A DNA stretch of 64,000 bases from DATKOF01 sp035524795. Lineage in GTDB: Bacteria > Pseudomonadota > Gammaproteobacteria > Burkholderiales > SG8-41. The stretch covers positions 8,898 through 72,897 of the forward strand of contig DATKOF010000004.1 in assembly GCA_035524795.1 (NCBI GenBank), in the 5' to 3' direction. The notes beneath the pieces were generated by a model. It was not told where the DNA came from. It searched no databases and was given only the letters and a program-made list of their open reading frames with translations. The translations under genes were made by a program, and so were the position numbers. How positions within the stretch are numbered: position 1 is the first letter of the stretch; each line of letters starts with the position of its first letter. Positions 17,368 through 27,769 of this stretch are shown here, piece after piece.

Positions 17368-17829
17368 ATGAAAACCCCGTTGTTTATCACCGCGGAAGAC
17401 AAAATCCATGGCGACGATGCGGTCGCGGCGATTCTGGTGATGGAGGACGGAAGATATGTGATGCAATTACGAGACGCGCTTCCGCAGATCTTTTACCCGG
17501 ATCATTGGGGCTGCTTTGGCGGAGCGGTGAATCCCGGCGAGGAGCCGCTCGCCGCGCTGTATCGCGAACTCAGGGAGGAAGTGGAAATCGAGGTCGAGGG
17601 CGCAACACAGTTTGCGCGATTCGAATTCGATATCCAGGTGTGGCCCAGAAAGGTCTATCGGAATTATTATGAAGTCCGCGTTCCGAACGATTTTCTGTCC
17701 CGCGCGGTGCTGCGCGAAGGCGCCGCGATCAGGGCCTTCTCCGGTGTAGAGATACTGCAGCAGCCGAGGGTGACGCCTTATGACGCGTTCGCGCTCTGGC
17801 TGCACTACAGGTCTCTTCGGTTCCGCTGA
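17368..17829 (+). CDS. Nudix hydrolase
   Basis: Nudix-fold pyrophosphohydrolase of 153 residues. The Nudix box is complete: a Gly, five residues, Glu, seven residues, then RELREEVEIE, within GGAVNPGEEPLAALYREL. Nudix enzymes hydrolyse nucleoside diphosphates linked to another group; in sugar loci they may act on nucleotide sugars (as GDP-mannose mannosyl hydrolases do) or clear damaged nucleotides. Start is ATG 17368. The substrate is not evident. Confidence 0.85.
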   Translation: MKTPLFITAEDKIHGDDAVAAILVMEDGRYVMQLRDALPQIFYPDHWGCFGGAVNPGEEPLAALYRELREEVEIEVEGATQFARFEFDIQVWPRKVYRNYYEVRVPNDFLSRAVLREGAAIRAFSGVEILQQPRVTPYDAFALWLHYRSLRFR

Positions 17830-17876
17830 GTACGGGGCATGGAGGGCGGCCGCTTGTCGTTCCAGGAGTCCCGGGC

Positions 17877-19133
17877 GTGCTGACCCAGGCCCGGATCAGA
17901 TTCGAATTGTTGCGCGCCCGTCTCCGGCGGCAGGGTGTCCTGTGGCTGGCGGGGCGCCTTCTCGTCGGATCGGCGCGCGCCATCGGCTGGGTCGTGCTGC
18001 TTCCGGCCACCCTGATTCTTCATCTGGCCGGCTGGCGGCGGGTGCTGGTATTCACCGACCGCATCGGTCACCTTGCCGCAGAAGTGGACTGTTTCCTGAA
18101 GGCAAAAGCGCTTGGAGAACTTCCTGCCCGCCGCTGGTTCATCCTTGCCCCGCCGCACCGGGTTTCCAACCGGACGCTGCTCGAATACTGGAAGCCGCAC
18201 ATCCGGGTCGTGACTTCTCCCTGGCTATGCACTGTGCTGGGGGCCATGTCCCGGTGGCCGGGCCTGATGTCGCTGGATGCCAGCCACTACGTGCTGCGCC
18301 TGAATGCGACCGCGGAATATTTCAGAATATGCGCCGAATGGGGCGACCGTCCCCCTCTGTTGCGGTTATCGGAGGCGGATCGGAAAAGAGGGCGCGATGC
18401 GCTGGCGTCCATGGGCGTGCCGCACGGCGCATGGTTTGTCTGCGTCCAGGCCAGGGAAGGCGGTTTCTCGCCGGTTGACGAAGCGCTCCACAGTCACCGC
18501 AACAGCGATGTCGGGAGACTGTTGCCGGCGATGGCATTCATCGTCTCGCAGGGCGGATGGTGCGTGCGCATGGGCGATCCGACCACGACGCCGCTGCCGC
18601 CGCTGGCCAACGTCATCGATTACGCCCATCACTCCGCGAAATCAGACTGGATGGATGTTTTTCTGTGCGCGAGCTGCAGGTTCTTCCTCGGCAATTCTTC
18701 CGGGCTCGCCATCGTCAGCAACGTCTTCGGTGTTCCCTGCGCTCTCGCCAACATGGTTCCGCTCAGCAATCTGAGCTATGCGCCGCGGGACATTTCGATC
18801 CCGAAGCTGCTGCGAGCGAAGGACGGCGGCCGTTACATTTCGTTCGAGGAGGCTTTCCGGTCGCCGCTGGCGAATTACCGGCTGGCCCGGCTTTATGAAG
18901 AAGCGGGCGTCGAGGTCGAGGAAAATTCCGGCCAGGAAATGCTGGGGCTGGCCAGCGAGATGCTGGAGCGGGTGAACGGAACAAGGGTCTACAGCGACGC
19001 TGACGAGGAGTTGCAGCGGCGCTTTCATTCCCTGTTGCGGCCCGGACACTATGGTTATGGATCGGCGTCGCGCATCGGCGCGGATTTTCTGGCCACCCAC
19101 CGGGACCTCTTTTCTTCTGCCGCGGCCTGCTGA
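17877..19133 (+). CDS. Putative glycosyltransferase, TIGR04372 family
   Basis: Protein of 418 residues resembling the TIGR04372 group of putative GT-B-like glycosyltransferases. A membrane-proximal hydrophobic stretch lies at about residues 35-52. The C-terminal half contains the typical cluster FLGNSSGLAIVSNVFGVPCA, suggestive of the nucleotide-sugar site. The start is GTG 17877, with AGGAG about ten bases upstream. It presumably adds one sugar to the locus glycan. Donor and acceptor are unknown. Confidence 0.72.
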   Translation: MLTQARIRFELLRARLRRQGVLWLAGRLLVGSARAIGWVVLLPATLILHLAGWRRVLVFTDRIGHLAAEVDCFLKAKALGELPARRWFILAPPHRVSNRTLLEYWKPHIRVVTSPWLCTVLGAMSRWPGLMSLDASHYVLRLNATAEYFRICAEWGDRPPLLRLSEADRKRGRDALASMGVPHGAWFVCVQAREGGFSPVDEALHSHRNSDVGRLLPAMAFIVSQGGWCVRMGDPTTTPLPPLANVIDYAHHSAKSDWMDVFLCASCRFFLGNSSGLAIVSNVFGVPCALANMVPLSNLSYAPRDISIPKLLRAKDGGRYISFEEAFRSPLANYRLARLYEEAGVEVEENSGQEMLGLASEMLERVNGTRVYSDADEELQRRFHSLLRPGHYGYGSASRIGADFLATHRDLFSSAAAC

Positions 19134-19134
19134 C

Positions 19135-20151
19135 ATGAAGACGCAACCCGCGCCACGGTGCCTGCTTTGCGGGAATGACGGCGTCAGGCGCTACTCCGGT
19201 CTGAAGGACCGGATGTTCGAGACACCGGGCGAGTGGACCCTGGTGGAATGCCGTGACCACAACTGCGGACTGCTGTGGCTGGATCCGATGCCGGCACCCG
19301 AGGATATTCATCAGGCCTACCGACAATACTATACGCACGGCGAAATTACCCGCGATTCATGGGCGAGACGGATTTACCATGCGGTGCGGGCCGCCTACCT
19401 TTCGAACCATTTCGGCTACCCGAGCAACGCCGGCATCCCGCTGCTGCCGAGACTTCTGGCTTCACTGGCCGCATGGGTGCCGCATCTTGCGGTTCGGTTC
19501 GACGCGAGCGTCATGTGGCTGCGCGCGAAACCGCAAGGGCGCCTGCTCGAAATCGGCTGCGGACGGGGAGACCTGCTCCATCATCTCAGTCGTCTCGGCT
19601 GGGAGGTTCAGGGCATCGATCCGGATCCGAAAGCGGCGGCGACCGCGCGCGAACGCGGGCTGAACGTCAGTTGCGGTTCGCTGGAAAGTGTTTCATTCGC
19701 GGACGAGTCCTTCGACGCCATCATCATGAGCCATGTCATCGAGCATCTTTACGACCCGATCGCGACCGTCAGGGAATGTCATCGGATATTGAAGAGCGGC
19801 GGGCGACTGGTGCTGCTGACGCCGAATACCGGCAGTCTCGGACACAGCAAGTACGGACGGAACTGGCTGCACCTCGATCCTCCCCGGCACCTGCATCTGT
19901 TCAATATGGCCAACCTGCCGAAAATCGCCCGGAATCTGAGGTTCAGCCGGATGGAATGTTTCAGCGTCATCCGTGATGCGGACTGGACGCTGGGCGCAAG
20001 CCGGCAGATTGAGCGCGAAGGCAAGTACAAAATGGGGCGACTGCCGTTCCTTACCCGGGTATGGGGTTATTGGCTGATGTATGTCGAGCGTCTGGTTCTT
20101 GCATTCAATCCCGGCCGGGGGGAAGAGATCGTATTTCTGGCCGAGAAATAA
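19135..20151 (+). CDS. SAM-dependent methyltransferase with N-terminal zinc-ribbon-like segment
   Basis: Class I methyltransferase of 338 residues from ATG 19135 (two bases after the previous stop). The N terminus has Cys pairs (CLLCGNDG and CRDHNCGLLWL) like a small zinc ribbon, as in many methyltransferases of sugar clusters. SAM motif I is LLEIGCGRGDLL, and the later motif FDAIIMSHVIEHL is characteristic of Methyltransf_23 proteins. It is the last + strand gene of the locus and meets the - strand glycosyltransferase tail to tail across 17 bases. No terminator is obvious there. Confidence 0.85.
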   Translation: MKTQPAPRCLLCGNDGVRRYSGLKDRMFETPGEWTLVECRDHNCGLLWLDPMPAPEDIHQAYRQYYTHGEITRDSWARRIYHAVRAAYLSNHFGYPSNAGIPLLPRLLASLAAWVPHLAVRFDASVMWLRAKPQGRLLEIGCGRGDLLHHLSRLGWEVQGIDPDPKAAATARERGLNVSCGSLESVSFADESFDAIIMSHVIEHLYDPIATVRECHRILKSGGRLVLLTPNTGSLGHSKYGRNWLHLDPPRHLHLFNMANLPKIARNLRFSRMECFSVIRDADWTLGASRQIEREGKYKMGRLPFLTRVWGYWLMYVERLVLAFNPGRGEEIVFLAEK

Positions 20152-20168
20152 CGCCATTGCAATGCGGG

Positions 20169-21164
20169 CTAGCGGCGATTCACGATGTCACGCAGGCGGG
20201 TCGCCATCAATGATTTTATCCGGGCAAACTGTATTCGTTTCCCGCGCTGGATGAACCGGCGCTTGCTCCATATCCCGGACAACCCCTTCAGCGCATCCAG
20301 TTTGGCGCGCCATATCGGTTTGGCATGCCCAGCCAGGGAAAACCACAGCAGCGCTGCAAAGTTCATTGCCAGATGCAGCGGCAGATATATCCAGAACCAG
20401 CCGCCGGGGAAATTCTTGACGAAGGTCCAGACCAGGTTGCGGTGGCCGTAATAGATCGAGAAGTCGCTGCGCTTTCCGGTCAGCGCCGATCCCTTATGCA
20501 ATACGACGGATTGCGGCACATACAGGCAGCGGTGGCCGAGCAGCCGCAGCCGGAAACCGAGATCGACATCCTCGACATAGCAGAAATAATCTTCGTCAAA
20601 ACCGCCGGCTTCGACAAAGGCCGCTCTCTTGTACATCGCCGCCGCGCCGCACGGCGAGAATATTTCCTTTTCTTCTCGATAGGCGCCGGTCGCCGGCGTG
20701 CCGTGCCCTTCACGCCACACCAGTCCGCTGATGTGGTAAACATCGCCGACGCCGTCCAGCAGTTCCGGCGCGTCGGCCATCAGCATGCGGCTGCCGAAGA
20801 ACGAACATTCGGGATGTTCGTGCGCCGCAGTCAGCAGCGCCTCCAGCCAGCCGGGCTCGGCGAACGCGTCGGGATTGATCAGCGCGATCCAGTCGCAATC
20901 GCCGGCCGCGCGGACGGCGACATTATTGCCGGCGGCGAATCCCAGATTTTTTTCTTGCCTCAGCAAAATCACTTGCGGGAAATTTTCCGCGACGCGCTCG
21001 CACGAACCGTCGCTGCTGGCGTTGTCAACGACCAGGATTTTCTTTGGCTGCACGGTCTGCGCCGCCAGCGCGCGCAGGCAGCGCGCCAGCAGTTCGCCGC
21101 CGTTCCAGTTGACGACGACCACCGCAACGCTCGCCGCGGGCTTAGCGGGCTGCGACGACATCAT
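20169..21164 (-). CDS. Glycosyltransferase family 2 (rhamnosyltransferase-like)
   Basis: Inverting GT-A glycosyltransferase, 331 residues from ATG 21164; a TTG start at 21179 and a second ATG at 21161 are alternatives. The nucleotide-binding start is VAVVVVNWNGGELL, VVDNASSDGS follows, and LINPDAF carries the DxD-like metal motif. EDVDLGFRLRLLG holds the probable catalytic acid. A hydrophobic C-terminal stretch (about 255-280) suggests membrane association. It is the last gene of the rmlBACD operon and overlaps rmlD, so transfer of rhamnose is a reasonable inference. Confidence 0.87.
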   Translation of the reverse strand: MMSSQPAKPAASVAVVVVNWNGGELLARCLRALAAQTVQPKKILVVDNASSDGSCERVAENFPQVILLRQEKNLGFAAGNNVAVRAAGDCDWIALINPDAFAEPGWLEALLTAAHEHPECSFFGSRMLMADAPELLDGVGDVYHISGLVWREGHGTPATGAYREEKEIFSPCGAAAMYKRAAFVEAGGFDEDYFCYVEDVDLGFRLRLLGHRCLYVPQSVVLHKGSALTGKRSDFSIYYGHRNLVWTFVKNFPGGWFWIYLPLHLAMNFAALLWFSLAGHAKPIWRAKLDALKGLSGIWSKRRFIQRGKRIQFARIKSLMATRLRDIVNRR

Positions 21165-22026
21165 CGAGGCAGGCGGCAAGCTGATCTTCCCACGGCGCCA
21201 TTTCGATGCCGAGGGCGCGTTTGATTTTGCCGCTGTCGAGCACGGAATTCAGCGGGCGTGCGGCCGGCAGCGGATAGTCCGCCGTCGTCACCGGATGTAT
21301 TGCGGCCCATTTTCCATCGCCGCCCGAAATCCGCCGCGCGATGTCGACGATTTTTTGCGCGAAATGGTAGCGCGATACGGAACCGCGCGCGGCAAGATGG
21401 TACAGGCCGCAAGTCTCCAGCGGCGGATCCCGGCCGATCAATCCGGCGGTGGCGTCGGCGAGCGCGCGCGCCCAGGTCGGAGAGCCGATCTGGTCGTCGA
21501 CCACTTTCAGTTCATCGCGCTCGCGCGCAAGGCGGAGGATGGTCAGCACGAAATTGCTGCCGCGCGCGCTATAGACCCAGCTGGTGCGCAGTATGAAATG
21601 CGCGCAGCCCGATTGCGTGACCGCGCGCTCGCCCTCCAGTTTGGACGTTCCATAGACGCCGAGCGGATGCGGTTCGTCTTCTTCGATGTAGCCGCCGGAC
21701 TTCGCGCCGTCGAAAACGTAATCGGTCGAATAGTGGATCAGCAGCGCGCCGAGCCGTTTCGCCTCCTCGGCGAGGATGCCCGGCGCCTGCGCGTTGATCC
21801 GCATCGCGAGCCCGGGCTCCGCCTCCGCCTTGTCGACGGCGGTGTGGGCGGCCGCGTTGACGATGATGTCAGGCGACGCTTGCCGCAGCGCTGCACGAAT
21901 CGAGTCGGGGCTGGCGAGGTCGAGCTCCGAGCGGTCGAAGGCCGCGACGGAACCAAGGGGCGTGAGCGCGCGCTGCAGCTCCCAGCCGACCTGGCCGTTG
22001 CTGCCGGCGATCAGTATGCGCTTCAC
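21142..22026 (-). CDS. rmlD: dTDP-4-dehydrorhamnose reductase
   Basis: Last step of dTDP-L-rhamnose synthesis: NADPH reduction of the 4-keto sugar. Protein of 294 residues with GSNGQVGWEL for the cofactor, the conserved STDYVFDG segment, and YGTSK as Tyr-x3-Lys. Start is GTG 22026, overlapping the rmlC stop by GTGA. The 3' end overlaps the glycosyltransferase gene by 20-odd bases. Length and motifs match RmlD throughout. Confidence 0.95.
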   Translation of the reverse strand: MKRILIAGSNGQVGWELQRALTPLGSVAAFDRSELDLASPDSIRAALRQASPDIIVNAAAHTAVDKAEAEPGLAMRINAQAPGILAEEAKRLGALLIHYSTDYVFDGAKSGGYIEEDEPHPLGVYGTSKLEGERAVTQSGCAHFILRTSWVYSARGSNFVLTILRLARERDELKVVDDQIGSPTWARALADATAGLIGRDPPLETCGLYHLAARGSVSRYHFAQKIVDIARRISGGDGKWAAIHPVTTADYPLPAARPLNSVLDSGKIKRALGIEMAPWEDQLAACLDDVVAAR

Positions 22027-22564
22027 TCAAACGTTTCCGCTTTGCTCAGCGGCAAACCCTGCAGGTCTTTCGCCGAAAGCAGCGGCCCGGCTTGCAGCGG
22101 CCACGGAATTTTCAGCTCCGGATCGTTCCACAGGATGCAGCGCTCGAACTGCGGCGCCCAGTAATCGGTGGTCTTGTACTGAAACTCGGCATAGTCGCTG
22201 GTGACCAGGAAGCCGTGCGCGAAGCCGGCAGGAATCCACAGCATGCGCTTGTTGTCCGCGGAAAGAACGACGGACGTCCATTTTCCGAAATCCGGCGAGC
22301 TGCGGCGGATGTCGACCACCACGTCATAGACCTCGCCGGCGGTTGCGCGCACCAGCTTGCCCTGAGGCTGCTGGATCTGGTAATGCAGCCCGCGCAGCAC
22401 ATTTTTGACCGAGCGCGAATGATTGTCCTGCACGAATCGGGGGGCGACGCCGGTTGCCGCGGCGAACGCTTTTTCGTTATAGCTCTCGTAGAAAAAGCCG
22501 CGGTCGTCGCCGAATACCCGCGGCTCGATGATCAGCACCCCGGCCAGTTCCGTGCGGACCACGT

Positions 22565-22568
<4 letters not shown>
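22023..22568 (-). CDS. rmlC: dTDP-4-dehydrorhamnose 3,5-epimerase
   Basis: Cupin-fold epimerase of 181 residues, the standard RmlC size. Signature segments include DDRGFFYESYN, FVQDNHSRS and VLRGLHYQ, with the catalytic His in the last of these and a Tyr in QYKTTDYWAP. It converts dTDP-4-keto-6-deoxyglucose to the L-lyxo form. Start is GTG 22568, coupled to the rmlA stop through GTGA. Confidence 0.96.
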
Positions 22569-23439
<871 letters not shown>

Positions 23440-23443
<4 letters not shown>

Positions 23444-24507
23444 GCCGTGGTCCTGTGCGCGTAGTTGATGTCGATCCAGTCGCGGTAGGCGCCGCTCGTC
23501 ACGTTGTTCACCCATTCCGGGTGCTCGGCGTACCAGCGCACGGTGCGGCGCAATCCGTCCTCGAATTTTACCGCGGGCTTCCAGCCGAGCTCGGTCTGTA
23601 TCTTCGTCGCATCGATCGCGTAGCGCCGGTCGTGTCCCGGCCGGTCCTTGACGAACGAGATCAGCCGCGAGTGCGGCGCGCCGCGCGGATCGAGTTCGTC
23701 GGCAATGCCGCACACCGCGCCGACGATCTCAAGGTTGGTTTTCTCGGCGCCGCCGCCGATGTTATAGGTGCTGCCGGGGCGCCCTTTTTTCAGCGCCAGC
23801 CGTACCGCCGCGCAATGGTCGCTGACGTGCAGCCAGTCGCGCACGTTGCCGCCGTCGCCGTAAACCGGCAGCGGCTTGCCCTGCAGCGCGTTGAGCGTCA
23901 TCAGCGGAATCAGCTTCTCGGGAAACTGGTACGGCCCGTAATTGTTCGAGCAGTTGGTGATGATGGCAGGCAGGCCATAGGTGTGATGACAGGCGCGCAC
24001 CAGATGATCGGAGGCGGCTTTCGATGCCGCATAGGGACTGTTCGGCGCGTACGGCGAACTTTCGGTGAACGGCGCATCGGCGGCGCCGAGCGAACCGTAG
24101 ACTTCGTCGGTCGAGACGTGCAGGAAACGGAAGCGCGATTTTTCGGGTTCGCCGAGCGCCGACCACCAGGCGCGCGCCGCTTCGAGCAGGTTGAAGGTGC
24201 CGACGACGTTGGTTTGCACGAATTCGGCCGGGCCGTGGATCGAACGATCGACATGGCTTTCCGCTGCGAAATGCACGATCGCCTGCGGCCGATGGCGTTC
24301 GAGCAGCGCATCGACCAGCGCGCGGTCGCCGATGTCACCGTGGATGAAAACATGGCGCGCGTCGTCCTTCAGGCTCGCCAGGTTGGCGAGATTGCCCGCG
24401 TAAGTGAGTTTGTCGAGGTTGACGAGTGGAGCGCCTTCGCCGGCGATCCAGTCCAGCACGAAGTTGGAACCGATGAAGCCGGCGCCGCCGGTGACGAATA
24501 TTTTCAC
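23440..24507 (-). CDS. rmlB: dTDP-glucose 4,6-dehydratase
   Basis: Extended SDR of 355 residues that makes dTDP-4-keto-6-deoxyglucose. GGAGFIGSNFV binds NAD, HVSTDEVYG carries the active-site Thr-Asp-Glu triad typical of RmlB, and YAASK is the catalytic pair. NNYGPYQFPEK is another RmlB hallmark. Start is GTG 24507. It heads the - strand operon rmlB-A-C-D-GT2, divergent from waaC, so a promoter should lie in 24508-24619. Confidence 0.96.
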
Positions 24508-24619
24508 GAGTCTCTGTTATCGGTGACGCCGGCGCGCTGTCCGCGCCACGGGTTATTCTATGCGCAACCGCATTTTCAGTGTAGGCTTGCGCGGTTTTCC
24601 TTCATGTCCTGCATCCCGG
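24508..24619. other. Divergent intergenic region between rmlB and waaC
   Basis: Short spacer from which the rhamnose operon (-) and the LPS core genes (+) are transcribed away from each other. It should contain at least one promoter in each direction. No convincing -35/-10 pair with correct spacing was found for either; a weak -10-like TATTCT lies near 24554 on the + strand. An in-frame upstream start for waaC at 24560 exists but would add 20 residues with no family match. Confidence 0.4.
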
Positions 24620-25573
24620 ATGCCCAAAGTTCTGCTGGTCAAGACCTCGTCTCTTGGCGATGTCGTCCACATGCTGCCGGCGGTGACCGATATCCAGCGC
24701 TGTGTTCCGGCCGCGGCCGTCGACTGGACGGTTGAGGCCGCGTTTGCACCGGTGGCGCGGATGCATCGGGGTGTCGCGCGCGTGATCGAGGTTGCATTGC
24801 GCGAATGGCGCCGCGGATTCTGGCAGCAATCCCAGCGCAGCGCAATGCGCGCAGCGGCGCACGAATTGCGACACGAAAGTTACGATGCGGTGATCGATGC
24901 GCAGGGGCTGATCAAGAGCGCGCTGGTGGCGCGGCTTGCACATGGGCCGCGCTACGGTCTCGACTGGCACAGCGCGCGCGAACCGCTCGGATTGCTCTAT
25001 GACAAAACGTTCCGCGTGCCGTGGACGCTGCACGCGGTCGAGCGCAACCGGCTGCTGGTCGCGCGCGTGCTCGGCTACGCAGTGCCGGCGCAGTTCGATT
25101 ACGGCATCTCCGCCGCACCGCGCCGCTTCGGCTGGCTCGATGCCGGTGACTATGCGGTGCTGCTGCACGCGACCAGTGACGAACGCAAGCTGTGGCCGGA
25201 GGCAGACTGGATCGCGCTCGGCGCCCACTTCGGGCGGCGCGGCCTCAGCTGCGTGCTGCCGTCGGGCAGTGCGCGCGAGCGCGAACGCAGCGCACGGCTC
25301 GCGCGCGCGCTTGGCCGCGCAACGGTCGCGCCGGCGCTTGCGCTCGACGAACTCGCCGCGCTGTGCGCTGGCGCGAAAATCGTCGTCGGCGTCGACACCG
25401 GACTGACCCATCTCGCCGCCGCGCTCGGCGCGCCGACGGTCGGCATCTACGGCGCGACCGATCCGGCGGCGACCGGCATCTACGGCGCGCGGCGCGCGGT
25501 CAATCTCGGCGGCATCGGTGCGCCGCCCACGGCGGACGCGGTGATCGCGGCGGCGGAAAGTTTTTTGCCGTGA
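24620..25573 (+). CDS. waaC: Lipopolysaccharide heptosyltransferase I
   Basis: GT9-family transferase that adds the first L,D-heptose to Kdo of the LPS inner core. 317 residues from ATG 24620, very close to the usual WaaC length; the start matches the family N terminus MPKVLLVKTSSLGDVVH. VGVDTGLTHLAAALGAPTVG is the ADP-heptose-binding segment and YGATDP follows. It overlaps waaA by GTGA. Its presence shows the cell makes ADP-heptose, so the heptose-like cassette at 0.7-5.6 kb may be additional to a housekeeping route elsewhere. Confidence 0.93.
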   Translation: MPKVLLVKTSSLGDVVHMLPAVTDIQRCVPAAAVDWTVEAAFAPVARMHRGVARVIEVALREWRRGFWQQSQRSAMRAAAHELRHESYDAVIDAQGLIKSALVARLAHGPRYGLDWHSAREPLGLLYDKTFRVPWTLHAVERNRLLVARVLGYAVPAQFDYGISAAPRRFGWLDAGDYAVLLHATSDERKLWPEADWIALGAHFGRRGLSCVLPSGSARERERSARLARALGRATVAPALALDELAALCAGAKIVVGVDTGLTHLAAALGAPTVGIYGATDPAATGIYGARRAVNLGGIGAPPTADAVIAAAESFLP

Positions 25574-26832
25574 TCCGCTCGCGCTGCGTCTATACGCTGC
25601 TGCTGTACCTGCTGCTGCCGCTGCTGCTGTTGCGTCTGCTGTGGCGCGCGCGCCGTCAGCCCGAATATCTTTCGCATATCGCGGAACGGTTCGGGCATTA
25701 CCGATCCGCGCCGCCATCGCCGCTGGTCTGGATTCATGCGGTGTCGGTCGGCGAAACGCGCGCCGCCGAGCCGCTGGTGCGTGAATTGCGGCAGCGCCAT
25801 CCCGGCCATCGCATCCTGCTCACGCACATGACGCCGACCGGCCGCGCTGCGGGCATCGCGCTGTTCGGCGCCGATGTCGCGAGCTGCTATCTGCCATATG
25901 ACTTTCCGTTTGCAATCGCGCGCTTCCTCGATCATTTCAGGCCGGCCGCCGGCATCCTGATTGAAACCGAGATCTGGCCGAACCTGGTGCACGCGTGCCG
26001 CGCGCGCGGCGTGCCGCTGTATCTGGTCAACGCACGGCTGTCGGAAAAATCGTCCGCCGGCTATCGCCGCTTCGCGCCGCTGGTCGCGGAAAGTCTGCGC
26101 GAATTCGCCGCGATCGCCGCGCAGAGCGACGCCGACGCAGCGCGGCTGACCGCGCTCGGCGCTGTCGGCGTCAAGGTGACCGGCAGCATCAAGTTCGACA
26201 TCGTGCCGCCGCCGGAGCTGGTCGCGCGCGGCACGCGCTGGCGCGAGCAGTGGGGGATGAATCATGGCCAGACGCGGCCGGTGCTGCTCGCCGCGAGCAC
26301 GCGCGAGGGCGAGGAAGCGTTGCTGCTCGACGCGCTGCGCGGCGTCGATATTCCCGATCTGCTGCTGATCGTGGTGCCGCGTCACCCGCAGCGCTTCGAC
26401 GAAATCGCGGCATTGCTCGAACGCGCCGGCCTCAAGTATCAGCGCCGCAGCGCCGACGTCGCGCTGGCGCCTGACACGCGTGTGGTGCTCGGCGACAGCA
26501 TGGGCGAGATGTTCGCCTATTACGCGGCGTGCGATGCCGCTTTCGTCGGTGGCAGCCTGCTGCCGTTCGGTGGCCAGAACCTGATCGAGGCGTGCGCGGT
26601 CGGCTGTCCGGTGATCGTTGGGCCGCACACCCATAATTTTGCCGAAGCCACGCGGCTCGCGGTCGCCGCCGGTGCTGCGCTGCAGGCCGGCGACGCGGCG
26701 CAGGTTGCGAAGTTCGTGCGTGAACTGCTCGCCGACCGCGCGCGGCTGCGGCAGATGGCGCACGCCGCGCTCGACTTCGCGCGCAATCACCGCGGCGCGA
26801 CCGCGCGCGTGCTCGAGCTGATCAGGTGGTGA
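25570..26832 (+). CDS. waaA: 3-deoxy-D-manno-octulosonic acid transferase
   Basis: Kdo transferase of 420 residues that attaches Kdo to lipid A precursor at the inner membrane. Start GTG 25570 lies in the waaC stop and yields the expected N-terminal hydrophobic anchor (LLLYLLLPLLLLRLLW). VWIHAVSVGETRAAEPLV contains the conserved catalytic Glu region, and GGSLLPFGGQNLIEACAVG is the CMP-Kdo-binding loop. The 3' end overlaps the convergent cyclo-ligase gene by 11 bases. Confidence 0.95.
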   Translation: MIRSRCVYTLLLYLLLPLLLLRLLWRARRQPEYLSHIAERFGHYRSAPPSPLVWIHAVSVGETRAAEPLVRELRQRHPGHRILLTHMTPTGRAAGIALFGADVASCYLPYDFPFAIARFLDHFRPAAGILIETEIWPNLVHACRARGVPLYLVNARLSEKSSAGYRRFAPLVAESLREFAAIAAQSDADAARLTALGAVGVKVTGSIKFDIVPPPELVARGTRWREQWGMNHGQTRPVLLAASTREGEEALLLDALRGVDIPDLLLIVVPRHPQRFDEIAALLERAGLKYQRRSADVALAPDTRVVLGDSMGEMFAYYAACDAAFVGGSLLPFGGQNLIEACAVGCPVIVGPHTHNFAEATRLAVAAGAALQAGDAAQVAKFVRELLADRARLRQMAHAALDFARNHRGATARVLELIRW

Positions 26833-27415
26833 GCGGCGCGCGCTGCGCGGTCTGTTCGGTGACCACCCAGTCGACGCGGCGGTCGTGGGGTTCGACCGGT
26901 ATCTGCTCGCGGACCTGCAGCGCGAACGCGGCGGCGACCGAGGTTGCCCGATCCAGCGATTCGAGCAGGCGGTCGTAATAGCCGCCGCCATAGCCGAGCC
27001 GTTCGCCACGCGGCGTGAACGCAAGGCCGGGCGTCAGCACGAAATCGATCTCGCCCAGCCCGGCGCGTGCGCAGGCGGGAAGCGGCTCGCGGACGCCGAA
27101 CGCGCCCGGCGCAGTGTCGTGCTCGACATCGTGCACGTAATGGATTTCCAGCGCATTGCGGTCGCGGTTGAGGCGCGGCAGGCACAGCCGCTTGCCGTGC
27201 GCCAGCGCGGCGGCGACCAGCGGCGCGGTGTCGAATTCGCTGCCGAATGACAGGTAGAGCAGCACGCCGCCGGCGGCATGCCAGGCGTCGAGCTCCAGCA
27301 CACGCGCGCTGATGCGCGCGCCGAGCGCGCGGCGCGCCGCGGCCGGCAGCGCGTCGCGCGCCGCGCGGATTTCCGCGCGCAGCATCGCTTTCGGATCAGT
27401 CGGTGGTGCAGCCAT
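26822..27415 (-). CDS. 5-formyltetrahydrofolate cyclo-ligase
   Basis: Enzyme of folate salvage that converts 5-formyl-THF to 5,10-methenyl-THF with ATP. 197 residues. The signature GYGGGYYDRLL, preceded by LTPGLAFTPRGERLG, is the family ATP/folate site. LRAEIRAARDAL near the start is the usual opening basic helix. It overlaps the 3' end of waaA by 11 bases in convergent orientation. Upstream, a rhodanese and pcm run the same way. Confidence 0.94.
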   Translation of the reverse strand: MAAPPTDPKAMLRAEIRAARDALPAAARRALGARISARVLELDAWHAAGGVLLYLSFGSEFDTAPLVAAALAHGKRLCLPRLNRDRNALEIHYVHDVEHDTAPGAFGVREPLPACARAGLGEIDFVLTPGLAFTPRGERLGYGGGYYDRLLESLDRATSVAAAFALQVREQIPVEPHDRRVDWVVTEQTAQRAPLTT

Positions 27416-27442
27416 CGGTCGACGCTGACGGCCGGCGCAGGA

Positions 27443-27769
27443 TCAGTAACGCGGCATCGCCGGTTCGACCTGTTCGGCCCAAGCCGCGACGCCACCGCTC
27501 AGGTTGTAGGTCTGCGCGAAGCCGGCGCTGTCCAGAAAATGCGCGGCCTGCTGGCTGCGCACGCCGTGGTGGCAGATGACGACGATCGCGCGGTCGCGCG
27601 GCAGTTCATCGCAGCGCTGCGCCAGTTTTCCGAGCGGCAGCAGCTGCGAGTCACCGATGCGGCAACGTTCGTATTCCCATGGTTCGCGCACGTCGAGCAG
27701 CAGCGGCGGCGGGCGGGACGTGTCGTGCAGCCAGTCGCGCAGCGCGAGCGGCGACAGTTGGCCGATCAA
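27443..27769 (-). CDS. Rhodanese-like domain protein, single domain
   Basis: Single rhodanese domain of 108 residues. The active-site loop is CHHGVRSQQAA, with Cys as the persulfide-forming residue, and the domain starts with LLLDVREPWEYE. Probable sulfur transfer in the cytoplasm. The start is TTG 27769, overlapping the pcm stop as TTGA, which supports a pcm-rhodanese transcription unit. A hydrophobic tail or signal is absent. Confidence 0.86.
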   Translation of the reverse strand: MIGQLSPLALRDWLHDTSRPPPLLLDVREPWEYERCRIGDSQLLPLGKLAQRCDELPRDRAIVVICHHGVRSQQAAHFLDSAGFAQTYNLSGGVAAWAEQVEPAMPRY